Positions 33,393 to 45,800 of a stretch of DNA of 61,987 bases are shown piece after piece. The position numbers were made by a program, and so were the translations under genes. Position 1 is the first letter of the stretch; every line of letters starts with the position of its first letter. Below the pieces are notes generated by a model. That model was not told the DNA's origin and ran no database searches. It saw only the letters and a list, made by a program, of their open reading frames with translations. The stretch spans positions 1 through 61,987 of the forward strand of contig JAPLSH010000010.1 of NCBI GenBank assembly GCA_026398735.1, read 5' to 3'. This stretch comes from Pseudomonadota bacterium. Lineage in GTDB: Bacteria > Pseudomonadota > Gammaproteobacteria > Steroidobacterales > Steroidobacteraceae.

Positions 33393-35033
33393 TCAGCCTG
33401 CTCTCTGCAAGACGCGCCGGCCGGGTTCTACGCTCAGCCGGCGCGTTTCCGCTAAGTGGGTTTCGCGTTGGCGCACTGTGTTAAAAAAGTGCCAGTCGCA
33501 GTGAGCTTGCTGCGGACTCAAGTGAACGCTCATATAGCCGCGTCGTTCTGTTTCGCTCAGTAGCAACCCAGGGTTGGCGCGTTGCAAGGCGGCAGCTACA
33601 TCACGTGGTGATGTTCGCGGGAACATCCCCTCCATACCGCCTGATGTCACCGCATGGCCGGCAAACTCCACGCCAGCCGCTTGCGTGCCAACCGTCAGGT
33701 TCTGACCCCACGCAGTGTGACTATCGCCCGACAGCACCAGCAGGTTTGCATCGGCTTGCAAGGCGGAGGTGAGCAAGCGCTGGCGCGCAGCAGGGTAGCC
33801 GCTCCAATTGTCCAAGCTCCACGGCAATCCCAGTTGTGAAGCCATGAGGCTGCGCTGTGCTCGGCCGTACTGCCCCGAGTTGCGATCGCCGCCCAACCAG
33901 CTGGCCACCTCTGGTGCCATCAGCCACTCACCCATTACTGTTTGTTGTGCCAGCACCTGCCAGCGTGTGCGGATGCGCGTTGAGCTGCGCAGCGCATCAG
34001 CAAGCCAGCGTTCCTGTTCTGCGCCCAGCATTGAGCGGGCAGGATCCAGCCAAGGCCCGTCGCGAAATTCACGCAGCGCAGCCTCTATGTCTGTGCGGCC
34101 TACCAGTGCCTCGCCCATGTCCAGTTGCTTGCTGCGACCGGTGATGCGGGTTTCTACTTTGAACAGCGTGGCCAAATCGCCGATCTGGTACTGGTTCCAG
34201 TTGGCATCAGAGACCGGCATCCAGTCTCGATACGCTTGAATTGCGGTGTCACGGCGCACACTCCACGGGCCTTCTTCATCATCGTGGTTTTGCGCGCCAC
34301 CTTGCCAGGCATCGTTGGCCAGTTCGTGATCGTCCCACTGCACCACCATCGGATAGCGGGCATGCAGTGCCAGTAGATCCGGGTCACGGCGATACAGCGC
34401 ATAGCGCAGACGGTAATCGGCCAACGTAATCGTCTCATCCGAAGGATCGATATCGCGGGCTGGTTGGGTGCGTCGGCCTTCAGGGTCCGGGCTTAAGCCA
34501 TATTCATAGATGTAATCGCCGACATGCACCAGCAAGTCCAGATCATCGCGCTGTGCAGCATGCGCATAGGCATTGAACCAGCCGACGCCGATGCTCGAAC
34601 AGCAGAACACACCCAGGTTGAACTTTTCTGTGTGCCCGACAGGCAGCGTGCGGGTGCGGCCCACGGCGCTGATAGATCCGTCCGGTGCGATGAACCGATA
34701 GTGGTACCAGCGATTGGGCTGCAGACCTGTGACCGTGAGGCGTGCGGTGTGATCGCGCGCAGCGCTGGCTATGGCAATACCACCGGCAACCACGCGCTTA
34801 AAATCCGGGCTGGCGCTGACTTCGCACTGCAATCGTGCGTCACTGCTAGCGACGAATCGGGTCCATAGCAGCACCGAACGAGCGCCCGGCTCACCGCTGG
34901 CAATGCCGTGAGTGAAGCCGGTCAGTGGCATGGCAGACTGCGCCCATCCGGGCAGGGCGAGGGCACCTAGGCCCTGCAGTCCGGTCAGAATGAAGTGTCG
35001 CCGGTTTAGGAGAGACATTTTTGCAGCGTACAC
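33393..35033 (-). CDS. PhoD-like alkaline phosphatase/phosphodiesterase (Tat-exported)
   Basis: The product has 546 residues. The twin-arginine signal SLLNRRHFILTG is followed by a hydrophobic stretch, then an N-terminal beta domain (about 30-135) and the metallophosphatase domain. Metal-site segments are FCCSSIGVGWFN, HVGDYIYEYG, WDDHELANDAW and LSGDSHTAWG, which match the Fe/Ca site of PhoD enzymes. They release phosphate from mono- and diesters in the periplasm or outside. I choose GTG 35033 because AGGGAG lies 5 bases upstream, while the in-frame ATG at 35018 has no site. It diverges from the regulator gene with only 37 bases between starts, so the two promoters must overlap coding sequence or each other. 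No Pho box was identified. Confidence 0.88.
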   Translation of the reverse strand: MYAAKMSLLNRRHFILTGLQGLGALALPGWAQSAMPLTGFTHGIASGEPGARSVLLWTRFVASSDARLQCEVSASPDFKRVVAGGIAIASAARDHTARLTVTGLQPNRWYHYRFIAPDGSISAVGRTRTLPVGHTEKFNLGVFCCSSIGVGWFNAYAHAAQRDDLDLLVHVGDYIYEYGLSPDPEGRRTQPARDIDPSDETITLADYRLRYALYRRDPDLLALHARYPMVVQWDDHELANDAWQGGAQNHDDEEGPWSVRRDTAIQAYRDWMPVSDANWNQYQIGDLATLFKVETRITGRSKQLDMGEALVGRTDIEAALREFRDGPWLDPARSMLGAEQERWLADALRSSTRIRTRWQVLAQQTVMGEWLMAPEVASWLGGDRNSGQYGRAQRSLMASQLGLPWSLDNWSGYPAARQRLLTSALQADANLLVLSGDSHTAWGQNLTVGTQAAGVEFAGHAVTSGGMEGMFPRTSPRDVAAALQRANPGLLLSETERRGYMSVHLSPQQAHCDWHFFNTVRQRETHLAETRRLSVEPGRRVLQRAG

Positions 35034-35070
35034 TGTCGCTCCCTCTTGATATAGGTCTGGGTTTCGCTAA

Positions 35071-36729
35071 ATGACGCCCGTCGATCTAAAGCACAAAGAT
35101 GATGCGGATTCTGTGCTGCTGCTGCGCACTGTGGATCAGGCGTACAGCGTGGTCGAAGGGGGTCATACCTGGCCTGTCTTTCAGCAGACGCTGCTCGAGC
35201 TGCTGGCCATGCTGGATGCCGACAGTGAGTCAGCTATCCAAGGTCAAGACATCACGAAACTGACCAGCTTGCTGCAGCGGCATTTCACCCGGGCGCTGCG
35301 ACAGCAGGACGCTCAGTTTGATCAGCAACGTCTGATTGATTTTCAGGATGAGTTGCTGGATCAGCATCACTTGGCCATTGCCCAGTGCGGCAGCGATGCC
35401 AGCGTGCAATGGGCAAACTTGCGCATGCGTGAATATCTGCTGGCGCTCTCTACGGCGCAGCTGCAGTTGCTGTGTTCACCTGCAACCAGGCGACCCCTGT
35501 CCATCACGCTGAGTTTGCCGCAGGGCGTTGTCTCTGTGCTGGCAGTGGACGCACCGGAGGCAGGAGTGGGCCGAGTCATCCTATTGGCTTCGCCACCGGG
35601 CGCGCGGCAGCTGGACTTGACCAGTTTGCGCACGCTGTTCGGGTTGACAGAAACCGAGAGTCGTATCGCACAGCGCATGGTGCAAGGTGACGACTCGGAG
35701 CAGATTGCTGCAGCCAATGGCACCTCTGTGCATACGGTTCGCACGCAGATCAAGCAACTGCTGGGCAAGGTGGGTGTCAACCGGCAAAGTGAGTTGGTCG
35801 CTGCGTTGGTGACCAGTCCAGCCAGTATTGATTTGGGCGGCATGCCATTAGTTACAGTGTCGCCGGCGTTATTCGTGCGTATCGGTACCCGTCGCTTGGC
35901 CTATGCGGACTATGGTCCACGTGACGGACGTCCAGTTATTTTCATGCACAGTTGGGCAGGCTCACGGCTGCAGCTGCCCCCCGATCCTCACAGTCTGTTT
36001 AAGTACGGGATCCGTCTGCTGATCCCAGAGCGGCCTGGAGTTGGAAAGTCCGATCCGCCATCGTCGCCAGATGACTCGCCACGTCAGTGTCTTGATCAGT
36101 GGTCCGAAGATGTGCGCGCCTTTGCAGATGAGTTGGGACTGAAGAAGTTTGATGTTGTCGGCTACTCCTTGGGCTGCGTGTTTGCGTTGGCAACAGCGCG
36201 TCAGCTGGGCGAGCGAGTGGGCCGGGTGACTTTGGTGTCACCGATTGCACCTCTGCGCTCGGCGCAGGACATCAAAGAGATGCTGCCTGGAGCGCGCGCG
36301 CTATTTGGCGTCGCCATGCATCTGCCAAAAGTGCTGCCGGTGGCTATGGCGTTGTGGTTGGGTTGGTTGCGTCGTCGCCCTGCGATGTACTTCGAATCGG
36401 TACGGCCCTATCTGGCTCCAGCCGACGCACTGATACTGGAAACGCCCTATATGCGGGCCCATTACGAAAGCATTTTCATGGAGTCCATTTCCGCGGGCAA
36501 TGCCGCGCTGGTGCGCGAAGTGCTGGTCATGGTCAGCGATTGGACTGACCGTATGCCAATACAACAGCCGGTAACTATTTGGCATGGTGACACGGACAAC
36601 CATGTCCCCTTGCCACACGCCCAGCGCCTGCAGGCTTCTTTGCCCGGCTCCCGACTCATCTGTGTGCCCGATGCTGGGCACTATCTGGTCTACCGGCACT
36701 GGCCGGGCATCCTCGAGCAATTGACATAA
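35071..36729 (+). CDS. LuxR-type HTH regulator fused to an alpha/beta hydrolase
   Basis: This 552-residue protein has three parts. Residues 1-185 form an N-terminal region with a heptad-like stretch near 75-100, perhaps PAS-like, of unclear role. Residues 188-247 form a LuxR/GerE helix-turn-helix (LTETESRIAQRMVQG, then TSVHTVRTQIKQLLGKVG). Residues 265-552 form a complete alpha/beta hydrolase with nucleophile elbow GYSLG (Ser366), acid Asp507 or Asp509 (HGDTD) and base His537 (DAGHYL). The triad is intact, so the hydrolase could act on a signal or bind it as a receptor. Having the HTH in the middle is unusual because most LuxR HTHs are C-terminal. It diverges from PhoD and directly precedes the giant adhesin gene, making it a likely local regulator. 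No good Shine-Dalgarno is visible. Confidence 0.85.
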   Translation: MTPVDLKHKDDADSVLLLRTVDQAYSVVEGGHTWPVFQQTLLELLAMLDADSESAIQGQDITKLTSLLQRHFTRALRQQDAQFDQQRLIDFQDELLDQHHLAIAQCGSDASVQWANLRMREYLLALSTAQLQLLCSPATRRPLSITLSLPQGVVSVLAVDAPEAGVGRVILLASPPGARQLDLTSLRTLFGLTETESRIAQRMVQGDDSEQIAAANGTSVHTVRTQIKQLLGKVGVNRQSELVAALVTSPASIDLGGMPLVTVSPALFVRIGTRRLAYADYGPRDGRPVIFMHSWAGSRLQLPPDPHSLFKYGIRLLIPERPGVGKSDPPSSPDDSPRQCLDQWSEDVRAFADELGLKKFDVVGYSLGCVFALATARQLGERVGRVTLVSPIAPLRSAQDIKEMLPGARALFGVAMHLPKVLPVAMALWLGWLRRRPAMYFESVRPYLAPADALILETPYMRAHYESIFMESISAGNAALVREVLVMVSDWTDRMPIQQPVTIWHGDTDNHVPLPHAQRLQASLPGSRLICVPDAGHYLVYRHWPGILEQLT

Positions 36730-36746
36730 CTCCAAGTATTTCGTGA

Positions 36747-36770
36747 CGCGTATCCCATATGGGGTATGCG
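36747..36770. promoter_or_regulatory. 24-bp inverted repeat between the LuxR-hydrolase gene and the giant adhesin gene
   Basis: The arms CGCGTATCCC and GGGGTATGCG flank a central ATAT. Eight of ten positions pair as Watson-Crick and two as G-T. It lies 91 bases before the adhesin start in a 131-base gap. The size is close to a LuxR box. It has no T-run behind it, so a terminator is less likely. The rest of the gap shows no convincing promoter. Confidence 0.4.
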
Positions 36771-36860
36771 TTGCCTGTTGCCTCCTTCCTATCCTGCTTC
36801 GCAAGTAGCGCCACTCCATTTTGAGGGCGCACACAACGACGCCTGATACGGAGATGCGCC

Positions 36861-39800
36861 ATGGCCACGAAGAACAGCAAGAACCCGGTCAAAACTGCTT
36901 CAAAAGCCACTGCTACCAAGCCTGATGCGCTGTTGGATGGCATCGTTCTGCCCGCAGCCCCGACGGCGCAGCAGCCTCTGAAACAAACCCGTCATGTTTC
37001 GAGCCGCAAGGCCGGTAACGTTGACCAAGACGAAGATCAGGCCGAGCAGGATGAGGCTTCAGTAACCCAAGCCGTACAGCCGGACGAGGCTGTAGCGCTG
37101 ATCGAGGACAGCGGCACAGGTGGTGCGGGTGCGCAGTTGCCGCTGGTTGCTGCCAGCGAAGGCGGTGGTGGTGGTGCAGGTGCATCCGGTGCCGTGGCAG
37201 GCAGTGGGCTGCCCCATGGCGCGCTGTGGGTGCTGGGCGGTCTGGGCGTGGCTGGCGCAGTGGCACTGGCCAGTGGCAGCAAAGGCGACAAGACGCCGCC
37301 GCCGCCGCCGGTCATCGCGGCCGTTGCAACCGATGATGTGGTCAATGCCGCCGAGAAGTCGGCTGGTGTGACGGTCAGTGGCACAGCCGAGGCCGATGCG
37401 GTGGTGACCGTAACCTGGGGCAGCACCACCAAGACTGTTACCGCCACGGGCGGCAATTGGACAGTAAGCTTTGCGGCTACCGAAGTGCCTGCCGACGGTA
37501 GCACCACACTCAGTGCGACAGCCAAGGACGCAGCTGGTAACACCGGTACTGCCGGTACGCGCCCCGTATCTATCGATAGCACGGCATCTGCTTCACCCGT
37601 TGTTGCTGTAGTTGCCGGCGACAACGCCGTCAATGCTGCCGAAAAGCTGGCCGGTGTCACGGTCAGTGGCACAGCAGAGGCGGGCAGCAGTGTTGCGGTC
37701 ACCTGGGGTTCGGTCACTAAGACGGTAACCGCCACCGGTGGCACGTTCAGCGCAAGCTTTGCTGCCGCTGATGTACCAGTCGATGGCAGCAGCACTATCA
37801 GCGCCGTGGCCACTGATGCCGCAGGCAACAAGTCAGCAGCTGGTACGCGAGCGGTGGCTGTGGATACCGCGGCGCCCTCGGCACCTGCAGTGTCTGTGGT
37901 GGCGCTCGACAATGTCGTCAATGCTGCCGAAAAGCTGGCCGGTGTCACGGTCAGTGGCACAGCAGAAACGGGCAGCAGTGTTGCAGTGACCTGGGGTTCA
38001 ATCACCAAGACTGTGACCGCGACGGGTGGCGCATTCAGTGCCGTGTTTGCGGCTGCAGAGCTGCCTGTTGATGGCAGCAGCAGCATCAGCGCTGTAGCGA
38101 CCGATGCCGCCGGCAACAAATCGGCGGCGGGTGCGCGCGCTGTGTCGATCGACAGCACGGCACCGGCTGCGCCAGTCATTGCGGCTGTTGCAACCGATAA
38201 CGCAGTGAATGCTGGCGAGAAGCTTGCGGGTGTTACGGTTACAGGCACTGCCGAGGCAGGCTCAACCGTTGCCGTGACTTGGGGTGCGGTGACGCAGACT
38301 GTTACTGCTACTGGTGGCACGTTCAGCGCTACCTTCACCGGCGCACAGCTGCCAGCAGATGGCGGCAGCACTGTAACTGCAATCGCCACTGATGCCGTGG
38401 GCAACAGCTCGGCGGTTGCAACCCGCACGGTGTTGATCGATACAGCCGTGCCCGACGCAGTGACCTTCGCACTGCAACAGGACACTGGCGCCAGTGCTAG
38501 CGACGCATTAACCAACAACGGCAATGTGCTTGTATCGGGCTTGGCTACTGGCGCCAGCTGGCAGTACAGCGCCGATGGTGGCAGCACGTGGAACGCTGGC
38601 ACTGCAAGCAGCTTTGATTTGAGCCAAGGCAGCTACGCTGCTGGCAGCATCAAGGTGCGACAAAGTGATAGCGCTGGCAACGTCAGCGCAGCATCAGTCA
38701 ATGCTACTGCACTTGTCATCGATAAAACCGCACCACAACTTTCGACTGTTGTGCTGGATGCCAGCACTGATAGCGGTGTGCAGGGTGATGGCATCTCCAG
38801 TTTCACCACGCCGACGATTAATTTCACAGCCGAGACTGGATCAATCCTGCGCATTAATTTGGGTGCGGGGGGCGGCTTCATCGACGCAGGCGTTGCAACC
38901 GGTGCACAGCAGTCACTGACTGCACCTACCGCCTATACCGCTGATGGCACTTACACGGTCACTCTCGAATCGACGGATGCAGCAGGCAACATCACCACGC
39001 GCATCGCTACTTATGTGCTTGATCGTAGCACGCCGGTAGCGCCCTCGTTGTCGCTCACCATCGATACTGGCGTAGACGCCGACGATGGCATCACCAGCAG
39101 TGGCCAGGTCACAGTACTGGATCTTGAGGCTGCTGGCAGCTGGCAATACAGCGTCGACGGCGGCAGCACCTGGAGCGCAGGTGTAGGCAGCAGCTTCACA
39201 CTGGATCCGGGTGCCTATGCAGTGGGCAGTGTGCAGGTGCGTCAGATCGATGCGGCTGGCAACCTCGGTGCGACCTCTAGCAACCCTGTAGCTGGCCTCA
39301 TTGACGCCGCTGCACCCGATGCTCCGTCACTCAACAATGTTGGTATCGATGATGTGGTTAATGCTGCAGAGAAAGCCGCCGGCGTAACCGTCACAGGTTC
39401 AGCCGAAGCCGGTAGCAGCATCGCCGTTACCTGGGGCGCTATCACCAAGACAGTGGTCGCCACCGGTGGCACCTGGAGTGCCGTCTTCTCTGCCTCCGAA
39501 GTGCCAGCTGATGGCAGTCGTCCGGTCAGCGCAGTAGCCACCGACCTGGCGGGCAACGTGTCCGTCGCGGGAACTCGTGGCGTAACCGTAGACACTTCTG
39601 CTCCGGCAGCGCCGTCATTGGCTTTAGCTGCCGATACCGGCAGCAGTGCGACAGACCTGGTCAGCAATAACGGCGTCATCAACGTCCTCAACCTCGAGGC
39701 CGGTGCTGCTTGGCAATACAGCCAAGATTCTGGTGTGACTTGGATTGACGGTGTGGGCAGCAGCTTTACAGCGCCCCCGGGTACTTATCCGGCCGGCACT

Positions 39801-42800
39801 GTGCGCGTGCGCCAAACTGATGGCGCTGGCAACACCAGCAGTGTGACGGCCACTGCCGGTGATGTGGTGATTGATTTCAGCGCGCCTGCGGTGCCCACAA
39901 TCAATACGGTTGCAGGCAATGATGTGGTGAACATTGCTGAAAAGAGCGCTGGTATCGCTGTCAGTGGCACAGCTGAATCTGGCAGCAGTGTGACGGTGAC
40001 CTGGGGATCCGTCACCAAGGTTGTGACTGCCACAGGCGGTGTGTGGGCTGCCAACTTCATCGCAAACGAGGTGCCTCTGGCCGCTACCAGCGCGATCACC
40101 GCGGTGGCAACAGATCTTGCAGGCAATGCCTCGACGACTGCCTCGCGACCCGTGTCAGCAGACCTGACAGCACCGGCAGGCCCAGATATCGACTTCGTCA
40201 GCGATACCGGTGCAGACAACAACGATGGCATCACCCAGAACGGCGCCATCAACGTGACTGGTCTGGAATCGGGTGCTACTTGGGAATACAGCACGAACAG
40301 TGGCAGCAGCTGGACGACTGGCGTTGGCAGTACCTTTACGCTGGCGCCCGGTAGCTATGCCATCGGTGCAGTCAAGGTTCGCCAGACCGATACGGCTGGC
40401 AATGTCGGTCCGGCTACGACGAATCCGGTTGCTGGTTCGGTTGATGTTACCGCCCCGCAACTCCCGACTGCGTCTGCTGTTGGAACGACGCTGACGCTGC
40501 GTTATGCGGAAGCGCTGGACAGTGTGCATCCGCCGACCGCAGGGCAGTTCACCATTACCTTAGGCGGTGGTGGCACGTTGGGCGTTACGGCAGTGAGCGT
40601 CAGTGGCACTGATGTTGTCTTGACGCTGTCTGCGCCAATCGTGACTGGCACAGCCTTTACGATTACCTATGCCGATGTATCCGGTGCGGATAATCTTGCT
40701 GGCATCCAGGATTTGGCAGGCAACGATGCCATCAGCTTTAGCAGTGGCGTGGTGGCCGACGGTTATGTGCGTGGTGCAACGGTCTACATCGATGTCGATG
40801 GCAACGGTGAGGTTGATCCGCTCATCGACTTCGCGCTGGGCACTACCGATGCTAACGGCAACTTCTTCATTCCTGCCGGCGCCCCCACCGGCACCATCAT
40901 TGCAACCGGTGGCGTGAACGTCGACACCGGCGCGCCCAATACCGTGGCTCTCAAGGCACCTGCTGGCTCAACCACCATCAACCCGCTGACTACGTTGGTG
41001 CAGGCGGTCGTCGCGGCCTCGGGTGGCACTACTAGTGCCGAAGACGCGGCAACCACTGTCGCCACCAACTTGGGTCTCACGTTGCCCGCTGGTGCCAGCC
41101 TCACCAGCTACGACCCGATCTCAGCCGGCAATGTCGATGCGCAAAAGGCTGCTGCGCAGGTGGCTACCGTGGTGGCGCTGGCCTCCAATGGTGATGCTGC
41201 ACAGGCCAATGCGGTGTTTGGCAATCTGGTTACCGAAATGCAGACCGCCAGCAACAGCGGTACTACCGTGAACCTGGCTGATGCCGGAACACTGAGCAAC
41301 CTGCTGGTTGGCACCACGGCGTCGGCTGAAATGCAGAGCAACATCGCAGACGCCGCTTCGACCATCGGCAACGCCACGAGTCTGGCGGCCATCACGACGG
41401 CGCAGGCACAGTTTCTCGACAAGATCGCACCCAACGCTCCGACGCTGGAAGCGCCGGCCATTGGTAACTCGGCCGCTCCGCTGGTGCGTATCAGCTTTGA
41501 CACAACCAACACCGCAGGCCGGGCGGCAGTCAGTGGTGACACGATCATTCTCACTGAAGGTGGCGTGCAGTTGGCGGCAGTAGTGCTTACTGCCGATCAC
41601 ATTGCTGCCGGTTACCTTGAGGTCAACACACCTGCTCTCGGCGACGGCACCCATAGCTTAGCCGCTGCAATAGTCGATCAGGCGGGCAATCGCAGCGATT
41701 CATCGGCTTTGGTGGCAGTCACTGTAGACACCCAAGCTCCGACCGCGCCCACCATAGATGTGGTTGCTGGTGACGACAGAATAAACGCCAGCGAACAGGC
41801 CAGTGCCGTTACGGGCCAAGCCGAGGCTGGTGCCAGCGTGCAACTGACCATCGGCACGATAGTCAGAGCAACTACTGCAGATTCTCAGGGCAACTGGAGC
41901 TATGTGCTGTCTGCCTCAGACCTGGCAACGCTGGCTCAGGGTACGCAGACTATTGTGGCCACCGCGCAAGACGCCGCGGGCAACGTCAGTGTGCCAGCTA
42001 CACGCTCCATCACAGTCGACACCATCGCGCCGACAGTGCAGGCCATTGTTACCGGCGCAGAAGATAACGTTGCCCCGGCTACGGGCAATGTGACTAGCGG
42101 CGGCACCAGCAACGACAACACGCTGACGCTATCTGGCACGTTGTCGTCCAACTTGCAGCCCGATGAGGTGTTGGTCGTATTCGACGGCGAAGTGCGACTG
42201 GGTACCGCCGTTGTCAGTGCGACGGGTTGGCAGTTCACCACGGGCAGTTTGACCAACGGTGCTCACGCTTTCAGCGTGCGCGTAGAGGATGAAGCCGGCA
42301 ATAGCGGAACAGCCAGCCAAGCTTATGTTGTAACTGTCGATGCCAGTGTTCCAACTGTCACCGCGACGATCACCGCAGCGGTTGATAATGTGGCTCTGAA
42401 CCTGGGCGCGCTGGCTTCTGGCGCGCGCAGCAACGATGCAGCACCCCTGCTGCAGGGCACGCTTAGCGCTGCGCTGGGCAGCGATGATGTGTTGGTTATT
42501 TATGATCGTGATGTGCGATTGGGTACCGCTGCCGTCACTGGACAAACCTGGCAATACGCGGCCAGCTCGCTTTTCGACGGCGCACATCGATTCACTGCAG
42601 TGGTCGAGAGTGCGGGCGGCAATCAAGGCATTGCCAGCAACGTCTTCCTGTTGAGCGTGGACACAGCAGCGCCTGACGCACCGGCCATTAACCTGGTGGC
42701 AGCTGATGATGTGATCAGCGGCGGCGAGCAGTCGGCTGTGATCAGTGGTCGCGCTGAAGCCGGCGCCACCGTGGCGTTGGCGCTGGGCTCTGTGGTTCGT

Positions 42801-45800
42801 AGCGTGACTGCTGCCGCCAATGGCACCTGGACTTACACCCTGACGTCCGACGACATCGCTGCGATGGGGCAGGGTGCAGAGGCGTTGTCGGCAACCGCCG
42901 TCGACGCCGCAGGCAACAGCAGTGCTGCTCGCACGCGCGCCATCACCATCGACACCCAAGGACCGTCTGCACCAGTGTTCAATGCGGTCGCTGGCGACAA
43001 CCTTGTCAATGCGGCAGAGCTGGCTGCAGGTGTGACGATCTCGGGTAGTGCAGAGGTTGGCTCAAAGCTTGCGTTGACGCTCGGTGCTGGCAACGTGCGC
43101 GGTCTGACTGTGGGCGCCACAGGTAACTGGACCTACACCCTGACTGCAGCGGACATTGCGGCGATGGGTCAGGGCACAGAGACCCTGCGTGCTATCGCCA
43201 CCGACGCAGCAGGCAATCTAGGTGCTGCCGCCACGCGCGCTGTTGTCATCGACACCCAAGCTCCGTCACTCACTGCATTTACCGTCGTCACCAACGGCGA
43301 GGTGGGCAGGGCTGTCTCCAACGTGGCCGCGCCGTCGATTCAATTCACCGCAGAGGCTGGCGCTGCACTTGAAGTGAATCTGGGCGATGGGCGTGGGTTC
43401 ATTGCAGCAGGCGTGGGCACTGGCAGTGCACAGACACTGACCCAGCCGGTGCCGTTTACGGCGGACGGCAAGTACATCGTGACGCTGCGCGCCACCGATG
43501 CGGCGGGCAACACGACCACACGCACAGGCTCTTACACCTACGACACCAGTGCTCCCGGTGCACCGGCCATTGCTGTTGTTGCAGGCAATGACGTGGTCAA
43601 CCTGGCGGAAAAGACCGCAGGTGTCGCGGTAAGCGGCACAGCAGAGTCCGGTGCCACTGTGACCGTTACCTGGGGCGCGGTGACCAAGACTGTAGTTGCC
43701 AATGGCGGCACATGGACGACAACGTTTGCTGCTACCGAGGTGCCTGTTGATGGCGCCAGCTCTATCTCTGCTGTAGCACGCGATGTGGCGGGCAATCTGG
43801 GTGCGGCGGCCACGCGTGCCGTGAGCATCGACAGCCTGCGCCCGGTGGCGCCAACTTTGACGCTGACTCAGGACACTGGCGCGAGCAATAGCGATGGCGT
43901 GACTGCCAACAGCAACATTCAGGTCAGTGGTATTGAGTCTGGCGCTAGCTGGCAATACAGCATCGACGCCGGCACAAGCTGGCTCAACGGCAGTGGCAAC
44001 AGCTTTGCAGTGCCGCAGGGCAACTATGCTGCAGGTGCTCTAAAGGTGCGCCAGACCGATGCCGCCGGCAATCTGGGTCTCTCAGGTACACGCGAGGTTG
44101 CAACCGTTGTTGATTCGGCTGGGCCGCAATTGCAGACGGCCGTTGCCAACGGCTCTACGTTAACCCTGCGCTACAGCGAAGCTCTGGATGCATCGGCTGT
44201 GCCGCCTGCCGGTGCTTTCACCATCACACTGGCTGATGGATCGGCGCGCACTGCGGTGCGCACCGCGGTCAGTGGTCAGGAGGTTCAGCTCGCGCTGATC
44301 ACCCGCATCCCGGACGGTGTCGCGTATACCGTGGCTTATGCCGGACGTATTGGTGAGTCCTCGACCGTATCGGTAAGGGCCGTGGCAGGCAACGATGCAC
44401 CTGCTGCAACGCTGACGGGCACGGTTGCTGCCGGCAGCACGCCTTCATCCTCGCCCCTGCTGGTCAACGCTACGTTCACCGAGACGACCAATTCTGTGGT
44501 GCGATTGGTGTTCAACGACAACATCACGGTCAATAGCATTGCCGGTGTCAGCCTATATAAGGCTGACGGCACCCAGATCCCCATTTCCAGCTTCACCGTC
44601 ACAGGCACGGTGCTTACCTTGCAGACCGCGGCAACGCTGGGCACCAGCGACAGCCTCAAGCTACAGCTGGGCAATGCCGCTCTTCAGGGGAGCACCGGCA
44701 TCAAGCTGTATTACGGCCCGGTGCTCATCGATGGATCTGGTTCCGACACTGTAAACGGCAGCAGCTATAACAACGACAATCTGACCATCCGCGGCAACGG
44801 TGGTGCCGACACATTGATTGGCGGCTGGAGCGTCGACTACATCTATGCCGGCGGCGGTGCTGATGTGGTGGAGGCCGGCGGACAGGGTGATGCCATCCTC
44901 CTGATGGAGACCAATCCTGCGCCAGATACCATCAAGGTGCTCAGTGGCTCAACCAGCTTGGCTGTTTATGAGCGGTTCAAGAATGTCGATGGCACAACCG
45001 TCATGGGCGGCAACACGCAATTCGATGACGTCATTGGCTTTGATGTGCTGCACTCTGCCGCACTGAACGATCGCATCAACCTGCCCTCAGGGACCATCGC
45101 TGGCAATGAAGCCAAACACAATGGTGACCTGACGGGCCTCGTGGCTGCAAACCCGATCGTTGCCCACAGCATCACCAACGGTATCGTCACGTTCTATAAC
45201 TCCACGGGTCAGGAATACTTCGCGACCTACGGCTACAACGGTATGCGTAATGCGTTCTCTTATCTGGGCAACAACCTGACCCAGGCAGGTGCGACGGTTG
45301 GTGTGAAGATCGACGGCAATGGCGACGGCAAGGCCGACTCGCTGCTGGTCTATCAGGACGGCGCCGGATTCGACCCCGATATCGCATTAATGCTCAATGG
45401 TGTAACCGGTGTCACACTGGGCAACACCGGTGGCACCAATGTCGTGCAAATCGTAGATACGACCGGTCCGTCTCCGGTATTTGCATCGCGACCGGATGGT
45501 ACGTCCGATGTGGTGGTGACCTACTCCGAGGGCATTGCCCTGACAGGGGAGTCCGGCGGCAGCGTGCTACGCAACGGCGTAGGCAACAACATCCTGTCCA
45601 GCCTCGAAGTGTCAGGCAATCAATTGACCGTTCACACCAATGGCTCTGTGGCAGCGGGTGACTGGCTGTTGACGCTGAGCCCGACCGGTGTCCGGGATGC
45701 CGCAGGCAACCTTCCTACCGAGCAAAGGGCGGTCGCACTGGGCGACAACGTGGCCAACACGATCAACCTGTCGGCACTGAGCGATGGCGTAGCAGTGCTG

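Noticed and set aside
36721-36726. Perfect -35 TTGACA at the end of the LuxR-hydrolase gene
   Set aside because: No acceptable -10 lies 15-19 bases downstream. It is formed by the last codons and stop of the gene.
36747-36770. Inverted repeat read as an intrinsic terminator
   Set aside because: The stem is plausible but no T-run follows; the next bases are TTGCCTGTTG.
36861-37305. LapA-type retention module with a di-alanine protease site at the adhesin N-terminus
   Set aside because: No convincing T/P-A-A-G site or retention-module pattern was seen. The N-terminus resembles Bap/SiiE-type proteins instead.
37037-38602. Long open frame of 521 codons on the minus strand opposite the adhesin N-terminal repeats
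   Set aside because: Its composition is a mirror of the repeated sense codons (Val/Pro/Ala/Ser-rich) and it has no domain or ribosome site. The sense gene is clear.
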